From positions 1,674,001 to 1,738,000 of the forward strand of contig MU278349.1 of NCBI GenBank assembly GCA_022385755.1: 64,000 nucleotides of DNA. The letters are read 5' to 3'. Of this stretch, positions 23,528-35,258 are shown piece by piece (within the stretch, counting starts at the first letter, position 1; the number at the start of each line of letters is the position of its first letter). This DNA comes from Trametopsis cervina (lineage: Eukaryota > Basidiomycota > Agaricomycetes > Polyporales > Irpicaceae). Position numbers and translations under genes: made by a program. The notes beneath the pieces were generated by a model. It saw only the letters and a program-made list of their open reading frames with translations. It ran no database searches and had not been told where the DNA came from.

Positions 23528-23864
23528 GTTATTTCGACGTGTCTGTAATACAGAGCAAGAGCAGTATGCTAGATAATTTTGAGGAGGTTGTGGTGATCTG
23601 CTTGCCGAGTGTACGATTAGATGGTTGGAATGCGGCTCTCGAGTCATGCAATTCTTTTGATTGCAAGTTAATCGCTCAAGGATCTTGGGTCGTAGATTTT
23701 CCACGTGGGATCCCTTTCTAGGTAGTTACGTCAGCACGCCACAATTTCCCCAGGTCAGGTTGTTGTAGCCTTGCGTGCGGTACCGTTCAGTCATCGTCAA
23801 CGACGACGACCACGGCACTCAACACTGCCGTATTTTCTTTCTTTACTACAGGAGCACATTTGAC
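23528..23864. promoter_or_regulatory. Divergent promoter region between GCD2 and RAT1
   Basis: 337 bp separate the two start codons of these housekeeping genes. No TATA box is evident in either direction. Confidence 0.45.
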
Positions 23865-26800
23865 ATGGTGAAGACCTTCAGTTCTTGTATTTGTTCCTAT
23901 CAGAAAGCACTAACCGTTGCTGTTGTAGGGTGTCCCCGCGCTCTTCCGTTGGCTGAGCAAAAAGTATCCCAAGATTAGTGCGTAGGGAGCGTTCCTCACC
24001 GTATGGGCCGCACTGATACCTCCTATCTAGTTCTGCCTGTAATAGAGGAAGATGAGGTCAAAGTCCCCAATGAGGATGGCACCGAGGTCTCCATCCCCGT
24101 TAACATTGCTAATCCTAATCCCAACGACGTCGAGTTCGACAACTTGTACCTGGACATGAACGGCATCGTACGTGGCACCATCAGAAAAATCTCTTTATTA
24201 CTTACACATAATCTCAGGTGCATCCTTGTACTCATCCGGAGGGCAAAGTACGTCTGTAATACTAACAAGTGAATGATACATCTGACTGTGAGCTTTGTAG
24301 CCTGCACCAGAGACAGAGGAAGACATGATGGTGGAGGTTTTCAACTATACCGAGCGTGTTGTAAACATGGTCAGACCACGGAAGCTCTTGTTCATGGCCA
24401 TAGGTACGAAAATGTCTGTCTATCTTGCTGGCTTGTAACTTACCTTTGCTACAGATGGTGTGGCCCCCCGAGCGAAAATGAACCAGCAACGTTCTCGACG
24501 TTTCCGTTCCTCAAGAGAAGCGCAAGAGAAGGAGGAGGCACGACAAGAGTCATTTGTCATTTGGGAAGGTACGTCGGTTTCATTGTGGCCCAGCACTGAA
24601 CTAACCAGCTATTGTGCTGCGGATGTATATAGCAATGGGTAAGACGCTTACTGAGGAAGAGAAGACCAAGAAAGCTTGGGACTCCAATGCAATTACCCCA
24701 GGTACCCCGTTCATGGATTTATTGGCTGCCTCACTGCGCTACTGGGTAGCGCGCAAGTTGAACACCGACCCAGGCTGGAAGGGGGTTCGTATTATTCTTC
24801 GTGAATACTGCACAGCGCTGAACATATTTACAGCTGCAAGTTGTTATATCGGACGCAAGTGTGCCAGGTGAAGGAGAACACAAGATAATGGATTACATTA
24901 GACGACAGCGCTCGAATGAAGGACATGACCCCAACACCAAGCATGTAATTTACGGATTGGTACGCTAACTAACTCCTCTCTGGCTGTGCGTCGCTGATTA
25001 TATTCTTCTGAACAGGATGCAGACTTGATCATGCTATCTCTTGCTACCCATGAGCCACACTTCCGCGTATTGCGAGAAGATGTCTTCGCTCAGGATACTC
25101 GCAATGTGTGTCGAAAGTGTGGTCAAGAGGGGCATTATGCTGCCCAATGTACGGGAACAGCGGCCGAAGTGACAAAAGCTCCTCCTGAAAAGAAGCCGTT
25201 CATATTCCTCGATGTCGCTATCCTGCGAGAGTACCTTGAGGCCGAGCTGAAAATGCCTCAGCTTCCGTTCACGTTCAACCTTGAACAAGCGATTGACGAC
25301 TGGGTGCTCTTAATATTCTTTGTCGGGAACGACTTCTTGCCACACCTACCATCTCTTGAGATTAGAGAGGGCGCCATCGACACTTTGCTCAAAATCTGGA
25401 AAGATGAGCTGCCGAGGATGGGCGGATATCTGACGAATCACGGTCAACTTGAGTTGTCACGAGCACAAATCATACTTGAGGGACTCGCCAGACGCGAAGA
25501 CGATATCTTCAGGCGTAGGCGTGAAGGTGTGTTTTGACGTCACGGAAATCTGTCCATACATCCTGAGACGTTGTTACAGCGGAAGAGCGGCAGGATCAGA
25601 ATGCTAAGCGCCGAAAAATTGAGAAAGAGCATCTTGCTGGAGGTCACCCAGGACCTGCGGCATCCCTTGGACTGACAGCCGCCCCTCGCTCAGCAGCCAC
25701 GTTTGCTGCAAAGGCAGACAGCATCGGCCTTGGTGGACTCAAGGACTCAGACGCGGCACGACATGCGCCTGTCGCGGCTCAGGCTCTCGCTGGCTCTAAT
25801 CACGACGTCGTAGCGAATCGTCGCGCGATTCGAATGGCGAACATGAGTGCAGCTGAAGTGCTGAAGGCTGAGCTGGCGGGTCTCGTGCCAGTCAAGAAAT
25901 CAGCTTCATCCTTTTCGTCTACTCCCACACCGTCCATACCGAAGGAGCCCGTAGCTGCTAACAATATGGATGAAGATCAGTTCGAGATCCCCGGCTTGGG
26001 CAATTCTGCCAGCGCGGATGTCCTTGCACAACAAACGCCTCTTGATACAGTGGATACACCCATGCCAGACAGCTCGGCTGACCAGCACTCTCCATCAGGT
26101 ACTAAACGCACGCACGAAGAGGCCGAGCAGGAGGATGCCGAGCTTGACACTGAGGAGAACACCGTTGTCGAGATCGATGCTGAGGACGATGACGATGCGC
26201 CTCCGGACGCTGATAAAGCTGGTGTGCCTGCATTGAAGGTAAATGCCGACGGTACGGTTGAGCAAGAAGATACTGTCAAGTAAGTACAGCGTGCATGACC
26301 TTTCTCTGTTGCTAATAATGTCGCATCTTAGGTTATGGGAGCCTGGCTATAGAGAGCGGTATTACGCTCAGAAATTTGGCGTCCCATACGACAACGTCGA
26401 GTTCAGGAAACAGTACGTGATCTCCTTCAATGAATTCAATTTTTTATCGGCAAGCTCATTGATATACTGCCCTCAGAGTTACCCTGAAGTACGTCGAAGG
26501 TATGGCATGGGTACTTTGCTATTACTACCAAGGAGTAAGTATCCTTTTTGGCGTGCAGACAATTACTGACGTGTGTGTGCCACAGACACCATCTTGGCAA
26601 TGGTACTACCCGTATCATTTTGCTCCATTTGCTAAGGACTTCGAAGATCTAGAAGGTCTCGATCTGACTTTCAATGTCGGCGAGCCTTTCAAGCCTTTTG
26701 AACAGCTGATGGGTGTTTTCCCAGCTGCGAGGTGAGTTGCATATGTCGTCTGTTCTTTGCTCTAGCCAACATATTACCCTTTAGTCGAAAGCACATCCCG

Positions 26801-28054
26801 GAGACGTTCCATTCTCTTATGACGGATGCAGACTCTCCTATCATCGACTTTTATCCGGAGACATTTGAGATCGACATGAATGGCAAGAAGATGGCTTGGC
26901 AAGGTGTTGCTCTCTTGCCTTTCATAGATGAGAAGCGTCTTCTGGATGCAATGGCCCCACGTTATCCTCATCTCACGGATATTGAGAAGAATCGAAACCG
27001 ATGGGGGAACGATGTGCTTTTCGCCGCAGAAGAGAATCCCCTCTATCCGTCGATTGAGGCGCTCTATGGAAAGCGCAAGAATAATGATGTGCGTTTTTGC
27101 CGCCTGAGACGCAGTGAATGTCGACTGACCACATTACAGCCTGTCCCTATTAACGTCAACGCCAGCCGAGGAATGAGTGGCTTTATGCTACCCAACCCAG
27201 ACTGTGTTCCCGGATCAACATATATGTGCCCACTTACCACGGTGGACATGCCTGACATCAAAGCAGATCGTTCGTTATCTGCACTGTACTTTTTCCCGAA
27301 GCAAGTAACACCGCACCGATCCGTGCTTTTACCCGGGGTCAGGCGCCCCCGTCCAGTTTTGACCGAGTCAGATCGGGAGCAGGCACGGCGCGGAGGTCGT
27401 GGTCGAGGTCGCGGCGGGCACATGGATGGCGGACGCGGTGGTCATTCATATCGGGGCGGGTACGACAACGGCGGTCGCGATTTCAATGGACGCAATGACT
27501 CACGGCAGCGATCCCAAAATGGTTATGACAATTCGTACCAGCGAGACAATTACTCTGGCTCGAGCGGCCCGAACTCTTACCAGCCGTCGCAATCTTTCCA
27601 GGCCTACCAGTCGTATCAGTCCCAGCATCAGCCATACCAACAGAGTGGCTTTGGTGGACGTGGAGGAAATCAGAACGGCTATAACTCATATGATCGTGGT
27701 GGGCGTGGGCGCGGTGGCCCCCCGAGATACGACAACAACTCGTACGACAACCCTCGCGGAGGACAGAGTTATGGGGGCGGAGGTAGTGGTGGCCGTGGGA
27801 GAGGGGGTTACGGCGGATACCAAGGAGCTGGCGGAGGCGGTGGATATGGAGGAAGTCAAGGCTACACTGGGTCTCAGTCTTACGGAGGTTATGGTGGTCA
27901 AGGCTACGGAGAGGGCGGCGGTGGATACGGCGGCTATGGTGGCGGCTATGGGGGCCAGCAGCAGCAGCCTCCGTATAACAACAATCCACGAGGAGGCTAC
28001 GGCAACAACTCAAGAGGTGGTGATCGTGGTCGCGGTCGTGGTGGTCGATGGTAG
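23865..28054 (+). CDS. RAT1: Nuclear 5'-3' exoribonuclease Rat1/XRN2
   Basis: Degrades uncapped RNA in the nucleus, processes rRNA and snoRNA, and drives torpedo termination of Pol II. The start codon stands alone: ATG 23865-23867 is followed directly by an intron, and the next exon (from 23939) reads [16 protein letters not shown]. Catalytic-domain motifs follow: [80 protein letters not shown]. The zinc knuckle [14 protein letters not shown], typical of XRN2 rather than Xrn1, is present (near 25108-25150). The C-terminal 230 residues are a Gly/Arg/Tyr/Gln-rich RGG tail, probably RNA-binding and phase-separating. TAG 28052-28054. Confidence 0.96.
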
Positions 28055-28399
28055 GGTCGGTATCCTGTCCTGCATTTTATATAGTATTTTTATATCGTAT
28101 ATCTGTGGTATTCGATGCGCTCTCCTACCCTTGTAGCTAGTAGATATACCGATGCGTATGACATAGCATGATTCACAGCGCATATTCTACGATGTTCCTT
28201 CGTGCACTCCTTCCCATGCGCGCGATGCAACGTGCGTGCCATTACGTTCTAAAAAGGGACAGGGGCCTGCCTCGTTAATAATAAATTGCTGCTCACCGGG
28301 CTCGAACCATAGGCGCTCCGGCCGGGTTGCCGCTCGACCAAAAATGGATGGCTCTCAAGTCATTTCTCGCTGTCTAGCTGCTTGAAGCTCACCACAACC
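28055..28399. other. Intergenic region between RAT1 and the FHA-forkhead gene
   Basis: Holds the RAT1 3' UTR and a degenerate minus-strand tRNA-like element (listed separately). A short AT-rich run (ttaataataaattg) flanks it near 28274-28287. No coding gene is supported. Confidence 0.45.
28290..28347 (-). pseudogene. tRNA-like remnant with A-box and B-box but no anticodon arm
   Basis: On the minus strand, TGGTCGAGCGG (28340-28330) matches a Pol III A-box and GGTTCGAGCC (28308-28299) a B-box. A plausible D-stem (GGTC/GGCC) is present. Only about 21 nt separate the boxes, too few for an anticodon arm, and neither acceptor nor T stem pairs. It is best read as a tRNA pseudogene or tRNA-derived fragment. 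A chance match is possible. Confidence 0.3.
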
Positions 28400-30499
28400 A
28401 TGGCCACCGTCGTCGCCCACCACGCTCAGGATACCCTCCACAACGTCGCCGCCGTTGTCACCCCGGCTGAAGACGACGTACAAGAGCCCCCGGCAGACAA
28501 GATCAGCGCATACTACAGCCTCGTCTTTCCAAATTTCACGTACTACCTGCAAACGTTGAACGTAACAATAGGCCGACGTTGCATCCCCTCCAATACTGCC
28601 TCTTCCTCTGAGAACCCACAAGTCGATGTCGACCTGGGGCCTCTCAAGAGTGTCTCACGACTTCATGCACGTATAGAGTATGACGAGGAAGAGGAGCGAT
28701 TCGTGTTAGTTGTTGTCGGCAGAAACGGTGCATGGGTCGATGGCGTATGGCAAGGGAGTGGCTGTAGGGTTCCTCTGGGCGATAGGTGAGTACACCTGTG
28801 CAATCCCCTCAGCTTTGTCTCACATTTCGTCTCCCAGGTCTCAGATACAGATCGCGTCACGCACTTTCCATTTCGTCCTTCCCCCTCCCGTCGCACCTCC
28901 CGAAGATTCACCCTCTCCGTCTTCTCATTCCTCCGCTGGCAACCGACGCCGCTCACCCTCCGTTGATATCACCTCCTTGGACGTGGCATCGGTATCCCCG
29001 CCCTCCTCCATTCCACCATGCTCTCCTCCTTCGGCTGCGGTCGAGGTAGCCTCGCCACCGAGGAAGGTTCCGCCATTACCTGAGCCATCCTTGCCCAACA
29101 CGAACTCCATAACACGGCTTAAGTCTAACAAGAAGCGCAAGAAGTCGGACGCTGCGGATGCGCTGCCTCGTGTTAAGCCAGAGGTCATGCCTCCTAAGCC
29201 ACAATACACATATGCGCAGTTATCCTATCGTGCAATCAAGGCCCTTGGAGGACGTGGGTCACTACAGGACATCTGCCAATGGATTCAAGATGCCCATGAA
29301 TGGTATAGATATTCCGACAAAGACTGGGAGGTGCGTCATGCGGTTACCGCAAACGGACAGTCAGACTGTTGCGGTTACTGACTTGCTGTATTGTTCTACA
29401 GAGTTCTGTCCGTCACAATTTGTCGTCCAATCGAGCCTTTAAGAAGCTAGACCGTGGCCCAGACGAAAGGGGCAAGGGTGCCCTGTGGTCTGTGGACCCA
29501 ATGCATGAGCACTTGTTTGAGGAGCAGGATGCCCGCAAACAAGCTGAAGGCAAGCTGTTTGGCAAGAAATCCAAAGACGTCGCTCTACTCGGGCCACCAC
29601 TTCGGCGAAGCATCAAAGGGGAGCCAAAGGGGACGCCCCTACCTCCGCCGTTGACCTCTGCGCCCCTTGTTAAGAGGGAATTTCACAATACCAACATATC
29701 TTCATTCCCTCCCGTCCATACTCCTGTTAAGCAGGAGCCTTCACCGGCGCTTGTACTTGCCACATCGCCGCCTACGTCAACACCAGCTTCATTCTCATCG
29801 ATTGCTGCGGTGACTCATGCCGCTAGGACCAAAGCTGAACCTAGTCCGCCGCTAGCCTCAACTACTACTGAAGCATCAGCCTCCACATCGTCACGTACAC
29901 CATCGTCCATCCCGCCTATTCCTCCTTCTGTTAGACTGCCCATTATCATCGGTCCCGTTCCTGCCTCCTCCTCAGACGCATCTTCCAACCCTGCAGACGC
30001 CAAGCCGATCGTGCTGCACCAGAACTCTCTTATCCTCAATCCGACCATCTTCGCGCATCTGACATCAGAACAGCTCCGTGATCTTGAAGCTCTCGGCGCT
30101 CAGAAAGCTTTAGAAATATTGCAAGGCTACATTGTGCGCTATTACAAAGAGAAGCTGCGCGCAGAGGGGGGTAGAGGCCGGGGTCGCGGTCGCGGCCGAA
30201 AGCTACGCGGCGGTGCACCCAGTACCGCTCGCCCAACGTCTACCCCCGATGGATTATTCACCACTACTCCTCTTCCGATGCGCACCGCGAAGCCCGAAGG
30301 TCAAGATAGCGCTACTCCGGGGTCAGCAGAGGTCTCTGCAGCTCCGTCCGGTTCAGAACCGCCCATGGCATCTCTGCAGCCAGCGGGCGAACCAGAGGCC
30401 CCGGATTCACCTATCATTATCGTCGACGACGACGATGAAGAGAACTCCGACTCACATGTCTCCAAGAGGCCACGTCTTGGGGAAACTGGCTCGCCGTGA
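28400..30499 (+). CDS. FHA-forkhead transcription factor (Fhl1-like architecture)
   Basis: Sequence-specific nuclear regulator. The start ATG at 28400 follows ACCACAACC. An FHA domain sits at about residues 35-140: VTIGRRCIP, then LGPLKSVSRLHARIEYDEEEERFVL and GRNGAWVDG, with the canonical GR, SRLHA and NG residues. A Ser/Pro linker and a basic patch (RLKSNKKRKKS) precede the forkhead domain: KPQYTYAQLSYRAIKALGGRGSLQDICQWIQDAHEWY, spliced to SSVRHNLSSNRAFKKLDRG and GKGALWSVDP. The C-terminal 350 residues are Pro/Ser-rich with a basic AT-hook-like run (GRGRGRGRGRK). TGA 30497-30499. FHA plus forkhead is the layout of yeast Fhl1 (ribosomal protein gene control). Orthology is inferred. Confidence 0.92.
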
Positions 30500-31440
30500 C
30501 GTACTGGGTTACCCGTCTCTGACTGACTTGTATTGATAGACGTTTTGGACATTTAAGTCACTGCACTCTTCGCACGCCACTCAGTGATGAGTTACCTGTA
30601 GCAGAGCTTAGTTCTCCACGCACCTTATAGACTGTTCTCACCGGTATCTTTCGGCAGCTCCCTCACCCTCACGGTCCCATGTGCACTTATCAGGACCAGA
30701 GCGGACGTCGATACCTGTGGGGATCCCATTGTTGTTTGATTTGTGTTCTTGTTTTCTTGGGCCATTCTGGATTCTCCTCATCGCATACTTATCATACTCG
30801 TCCTAGCAAACTTACTACATCCATACATCCATACTGTGTTTATATCTATCTAGCGTACAAACCAATCGTAATGGTGTCCGTCGACTCGACAGCAAACCCC
30901 TGCGGGCGAAAATCACGCGCACGGGCGACGGCGGCAAGTCATCGAATATGACCAGCATCAAATGACTATCAGGTGGCGCCCGTGCCGTTTGCATCGGGGA
31001 AATAATATCGAGCAGACCTAGGCAGAACTATGTAGAAATAAGTTTACCTGTAAAATCTATATTTTCCGCCCAACGCTGGCTTTAACATGCTTGTTATGCA
31101 AACTCTTTCTCCTTGACATGTGAGATCATTCCTTGCAATATCAGCCATGCGCGGCAGTGTTTACAATACTTATCAACTCTGTACAACAATTACGATCACT
31201 CCACCGTTTCGGTAGCCTGTCTAGCATTTAGTTTCATGCTTTTATTGATGCGACAAGCCAAAAATAATCATATATGTGTAATAAGTACATGATAGGTGCG
31301 AGGCGATATGGAGATGACGAGCAGAGAAGTAGTATGTACAGAGATCTGCAGACCAGGCTGCGGACGGCCCTATTGAAAGGCTCTGGTCAAAGAGGAATGT
31401 ACTTCCGAATTGAGGGGGAACTTACCGTAGCTCAGATCGT
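30500..31440. other. Intergenic region
   Basis: Holds the forkhead gene 3' UTR and, on the minus strand, an AATAAA signal (31246-31241) that could end the small spliced gene listed next. No other coding sequence is recognised. Confidence 0.4.
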
Positions 31441-31899
31441 TCAGCTTCGCCCTCCGTGGGTGCACGTACAGGCCTAAACAAACATTTCATTGGCGTACCA
31501 GCGCATATATGCGGTTTGATTACTCACTTGCATGTATTTCGACTCGCCTCTCTCAATCAGTAGTTCCAGATAGCCCAGAGAGCCGTTCTTGAAGCATATG
31601 TATGGTAAAGACACGAATGGCGTGACACGAAGCACGAGTTACAGAAAGTCATGTGCCACTTACCAGTTGGTAGAACACACAAATGTCGCGTGTGGCACGG
31701 GGGCTGTCAATAAGTGTAGCACTGTTATGGTTAGAAGAAATGCTGTGAAGAAGGGTATCAGTGAAATCAACGAGATGGTGGTAAGAGGAAGACTTGCGGT
31801 CGAGTGTCGCACTCACGAAAGGCTGGACTTTATAGAAGTCTGGCGCGATCGCCACACGAACGAAGAGTCATGACGCGCGATGCAGCACCATGATGACAT
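31441..31899 (-). CDS. Possible small spliced gene, unknown product (84 residues)
   Basis: This is a tentative model with no family recognised. Four minus-strand exons (31899-31817, 31742-31664, 31587-31528, 31473-31441) are joined by three canonical GT-AG introns of 54-76 nt with strong donors (GTGAGT, GTAAGT, GTGAGT). Their total of 255 nt is open from ATG to TGA. The translation starts MSSWCCIARHDSSFVW and contains PRATRDICVFYQL and NGSLGYLELLIERGESKYMQ. A minus-strand AATAAA lies about 195 nt downstream. Against the model, a competing frame runs unspliced through 31855-31665, and more donor-like sites lie at 32087 and 31425. The true structure may therefore differ, or this may be a decayed gene. 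Confidence 0.3.
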
Positions 31900-32341
31900 C
31901 AGCGCAACTTGTGTCCTGTTGTCTCGGACTTCACATAATGCTTCATTTACTGTAGTATGCCGTCAGATACGTTTTGGAGTCGCAGAAAATAGTAGTACAC
32001 ACCTGACAGTGTTCCAATATTACATATAGTATCATGCGCCCCTTATCAACCTGAGGGGGGTTAGCTAGATTTAACTAGAAAGAACTTACATGTCCACAGT
32101 TGACCGCCATTGCAAAGGTTCTCAACTCTGGCGTTGATTGGGCTACCTATTCAAGCGACGCCCTCAACGGAAAATCTAGATCAAATTAAGCGCGCCAGTT
32201 AATACTTGTTCTTTTCATAATTATTTCCCCGATGTGCCTCTTCCAAAACGTCATTCAGATAATTGCCTTCACCGCAAAGTCTCCCCTCACCTCCATCTTC
32301 AGCATACCCTCCCCTCCCCTCACCCTAATAAATCCCACACG
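31900..32341. other. Intergenic region upstream of MTFP1
   Basis: Contains the MTFP1 promoter with a pyrimidine-rich leader (cctcccctcccctcacc near 32307-32325). On the minus strand a short spliceable frame starts at an ATG near 32109 (MAVNCGH, donor GTAAGT). It may be an upstream exon of the tentative gene at 31441-31899. Nothing firm. Confidence 0.35.
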
Positions 32342-33155
32342 ATGTCCGAAACAACGACGGTAGAGATGGCGAAAGAAACCGTCCAAGGGCTCGCGGACAA
32401 GGACGCGGACAGCACCAACTCCGACGTCCGCTACATGGCGTACGGCGCCCGCCTTCGGACGGCTCTGCGTGCAGCGCACAGATACATCGCATACGTACGT
32501 CCTCCCCGCCTCTTCGCGCCAAGCAGAGATGGATTCATACACAGACTAGTGACGTGGGCGAGGCGTTCAGGCCTGTAGTCCCTCCTGCGCTCGTCTCGGC
32601 GGCGTACGGCATATCGTGGCTGTATCTCGGCGGGTGAGCTTGCTTGTTTGCGTCCTCCTCTCTTCTTGAGTTGTGTGCTCAAGGATTGACGTGTGTGTGC
32701 GTGGTGTAGAGATGTTGGATACGAGTCGTATAAGGCGTACCGCAGGGGGCCGACACCGCTTGAGGCCGCGAACTTTTCTGAGCCCACTCGAGTTGGGATG
32801 GTCGCCGTCAAACGCGCCGTGTTCCAATCGGTCGCATCTATGTATGTATCCGAATACCCTTCCCTCTACTTCCGTGTCTCACTGCGATTTGGCATACCAC
32901 AGGGCCCTGCCAGCGTTCACGATACACACCGCCGTACGTCAAGCCAAACGCGCGTTCACGAACGCACAGAACAAGACCCTGCGTATGTGGGGGCCCACCG
33001 CGACGGGCCTCGCCATCGTCCCGATACTGCCGTATCTGTTTGACAAGCCGGTGGAACATGTCACGGATACCGCGTTTGAGTGGATAGAGCACAGGCTGAT
33101 GACGCATCCTGCGCCGGGGGCTGATGCGGCGGAGGCGAAGAGGAAGGAGCTGTAG
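32342..33155 (+). CDS. MTFP1: Mitochondrial fission process protein 1 (MTP18/MTFP1)
   Basis: Inner mitochondrial membrane protein linked to mitochondrial fission. Spliced, it reads MSETTTVEMAKETVQGLADKD, then the family core DVRYMAYGARLRTALRAAHRYIAYTSDVGEAFRPVVPPALVSAAYGISWLYLGGDVGYESYKAY. After two more exons come PTRVGMVAVKRAVFQSVASMALPAFTIHTAV and LRMWGPTATGLAIVPILPYLFDKPVEHVTDTAFEWIE. The SDVGEAFRP and DVGYESYKAY blocks are diagnostic. Three or four hydrophobic segments match the expected topology. The ATG at 32342 is the first in frame with the core. TAG 33153-33155. About 205 residues. Confidence 0.95.
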
Positions 33156-33782
33156 ATGTGGGCTTGAAGGAGCGGTATTTCATACGAAACACTCTATTTC
33201 TTTTTTATTGATGTTAATGCTTTTATGGCATGTCTACGAGTAGAACCTCCCCTTCTAACGCAGAATCGAATTTTCGCGTTCATATCGCTGCACTGCGTTG
33301 CTCGCGATGAGGATGCAGACGGCTTACAGCTGAGATATACATCTATGTGAGATACGCCCGCTTGTGCCTACTCGAGACGAGCGAGGATAAGAGGAACGAC
33401 GTAGTCGAGCAGAACGGCTTAGCACATAGTTTGATCATATTTCATATTCTCATATTTCGTAGGTTGGAAGTTCGCATCATATCGCGTACAGGGCACGTAA
33501 AGTTTCGTGAAAAGAATTTGAAGAAATGGAAAACCCGTCGTATTCGGAACGAAAGAAAAAGACGACGGGCGGGAAGGAGAAACTGGTACAAGTACAAGTA
33601 GTAATACAATTTTTCGAGGCTCAACAACAGTCGTTCAACGCAAAACCCAAAGGGAACCGAATAAATGAAAACCATAAAGTAGTCCGAACGGCGTCGCTTT
33701 CCATATCCGGGTCCACGCAGCCCCACGCGTCCATCCATCTGCACGCCTCTTCAGCGCCTCACATCTCTCCCACATACCACCC
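33156..33782. other. Intergenic region, convergent 3' ends
   Basis: MTFP1 (+) and the unknown gene (-) converge here. The sequence is A-rich in places (33510-33660) and pyrimidine-rich near 33720-33780. No gene is recognised. Confidence 0.4.
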
Positions 33783-35258
33783 TCACTGCCCCTGCAAATT
33801 CCTCCGCACGACCTCCCAATACCCCTCAATCCTCCTCATCATCCCCACCGCCTCCCCTCCCCACCTCTCATCCACCTTCCACCCCCTCGCCTCCCCCAAA
33901 AACTCCACCAGCTCCCCCGCGCCCTTCGTCCAGCTCCGTACGCTCCGGATCCCCAACGCGGCGTCCGCGTCGCGCGCGAGAAGTTTGGAGAGTGCGATGG
34001 AGTAGGCGCGTTCGCGCGGTGTGGGGCGGCCGCGACGCGGGGCGGGGTGCCGGATGAGGGAGGTGCCTTGGGCGTGCCATTTTCGCGCGGCGTCGATCCA
34101 CTGCTTCAGTAACACTTCTGCGCGCGAGGTCGAGGGCAAGGTCGAAGGAGAGGTGGGAGAGGTGAAGGAGGGTTGGAGTTGGGCGAGGGCGGGCCGTTTC
34201 TTGGACGAGGCTTGGCTCGTCCCGCGGATGGTGAGTCCGAGCGAGTCGGTGTTGGAGCCCGGGAAGGTGTGTTTGCGCTGTGCCTGGTCGAGGAAGATGT
34301 TCCGTCTGTGGGCGAGAGGCGAGGGCGTGGGCGGCGGCGATGGAGGCTGTTGCGGCGGTGGCGAGGGGGCTTGCTCTCGAATAGCGGGAACGTGGGGCGG
34401 CGCGTGGACAGGAGATGATGATGATGCTGCGGCGGTGGTGGTGGCGGTGATCCGTTGGCGGTATGCGGGCACAGACTGCAGCCACAGTTCTCCTGGTTCT
34501 TCTTCGTCCTCGAGTTCATCAACCTCCATGGCATCCTCTATCTCGCCCTCTTCCATGTCGTCACAGTACCCTTCATCGCTCAATACTGGGGATGGCGGTG
34601 TGAGAGTGGCGATGGGGGGTGGTGTAAGTGGTAGTGTGGGTGGTATGGGCTGATCCTTGTCAGATGCTTGGATTGGTGCATGTTCATCTTCCATCTCCAT
34701 TTGAACGTCTTCATCGTCTTTGGACTCCAAGTTGTGTGCTGCCTCCTCAGCATCCTGCACTGGATCTGGATCCTTTATGAGTATGGATGTAGAAGACCCT
34801 TTAGGAAATTCAGGCTTACCAGATGAGGAAGCATCTGGCAAAAGAGGAAGTGTGATGGTTGCAGGATCAGATTCTGGAACCTCCTTGTGAGGTTGTGCAG
34901 GTGTTGGCTGAGGTGCAGAGTCTTTCAGTGCAAGATGCTGCAATGTTCCACAAATTACAGCCTGCTGTATATCTTGAGGCTGATACTCAAGACGAGGTTG
35001 CCTTTTGGAGTAAAGTCTTGCAGGATGGGGTTTGACCTTCTTGGAAGACGTTGCAGAAGGTGCTGAGTAATTTCTGTGGCCCAGCACTGTTGCCAATTTT
35101 GGATGATGATTGATAACAGGCTGAGACTGTTGGGCTGTCTTTGTAGCATGCATTACTGCTTGCATATACAGTTCTGATGGATTATGGATAGAGTATGGTT
35201 TTGTGCTACTGTAAGGCTGATGACTGTAATTAGGTCCTAATGGTGAAGGATTCCTCAT
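33783..35258 (-). CDS. Unknown intronless protein, acidic/proline-rich with a short conserved-looking C-terminus
   Basis: I do not recognise a family. A single 491-codon frame opens at ATG 35258 (MRNPSPLGPNYSHQPYSS). The N-terminal half is polar, with Gln/Pro/His-rich stretches. The middle has an acidic cluster (EEGEIEDAMEVDELEDEEEPGE) and proline runs (SPPPQQPPSPPPTPSP). The C-terminal 110 residues look like a small helical domain: AEVLLKQWIDAARKWHAQG, RERAYSIALSKLLARDADAALG, SWTKGAGELVEFLGEARGW. The first about 210 codons lie in a CpG-depleted tract while the rest is CpG-rich, so the gene is compositionally split. Low complexity suggests a nuclear regulator, but this is inference. The unbroken length of the frame argues that it is real. 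Confidence 0.65.
   Translation of the reverse strand: MRNPSPLGPNYSHQPYSSTKPYSIHNPSELYMQAVMHATKTAQQSQPVINHHPKLATVLGHRNYSAPSATSSKKVKPHPARLYSKRQPRLEYQPQDIQQAVICGTLQHLALKDSAPQPTPAQPHKEVPESDPATITLPLLPDASSSGKPEFPKGSSTSILIKDPDPVQDAEEAAHNLESKDDEDVQMEMEDEHAPIQASDKDQPIPPTLPLTPPPIATLTPPSPVLSDEGYCDDMEEGEIEDAMEVDELEDEEEPGELWLQSVPAYRQRITATTTAAASSSSPVHAPPHVPAIREQAPSPPPQQPPSPPPTPSPLAHRRNIFLDQAQRKHTFPGSNTDSLGLTIRGTSQASSKKRPALAQLQPSFTSPTSPSTLPSTSRAEVLLKQWIDAARKWHAQGTSLIRHPAPRRGRPTPRERAYSIALSKLLARDADAALGIRSVRSWTKGAGELVEFLGEARGWKVDERWGGEAVGMMRRIEGYWEVVRRNLQGQ

Noticed and set aside
34021..34653. 210-codon plus-strand open frame rich in Gly/Ser/Arg
   Set aside because: Antisense of the low-complexity region of the unknown minus-strand gene. 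The minus frame is longer and has an ATG, acidic and helical segments.
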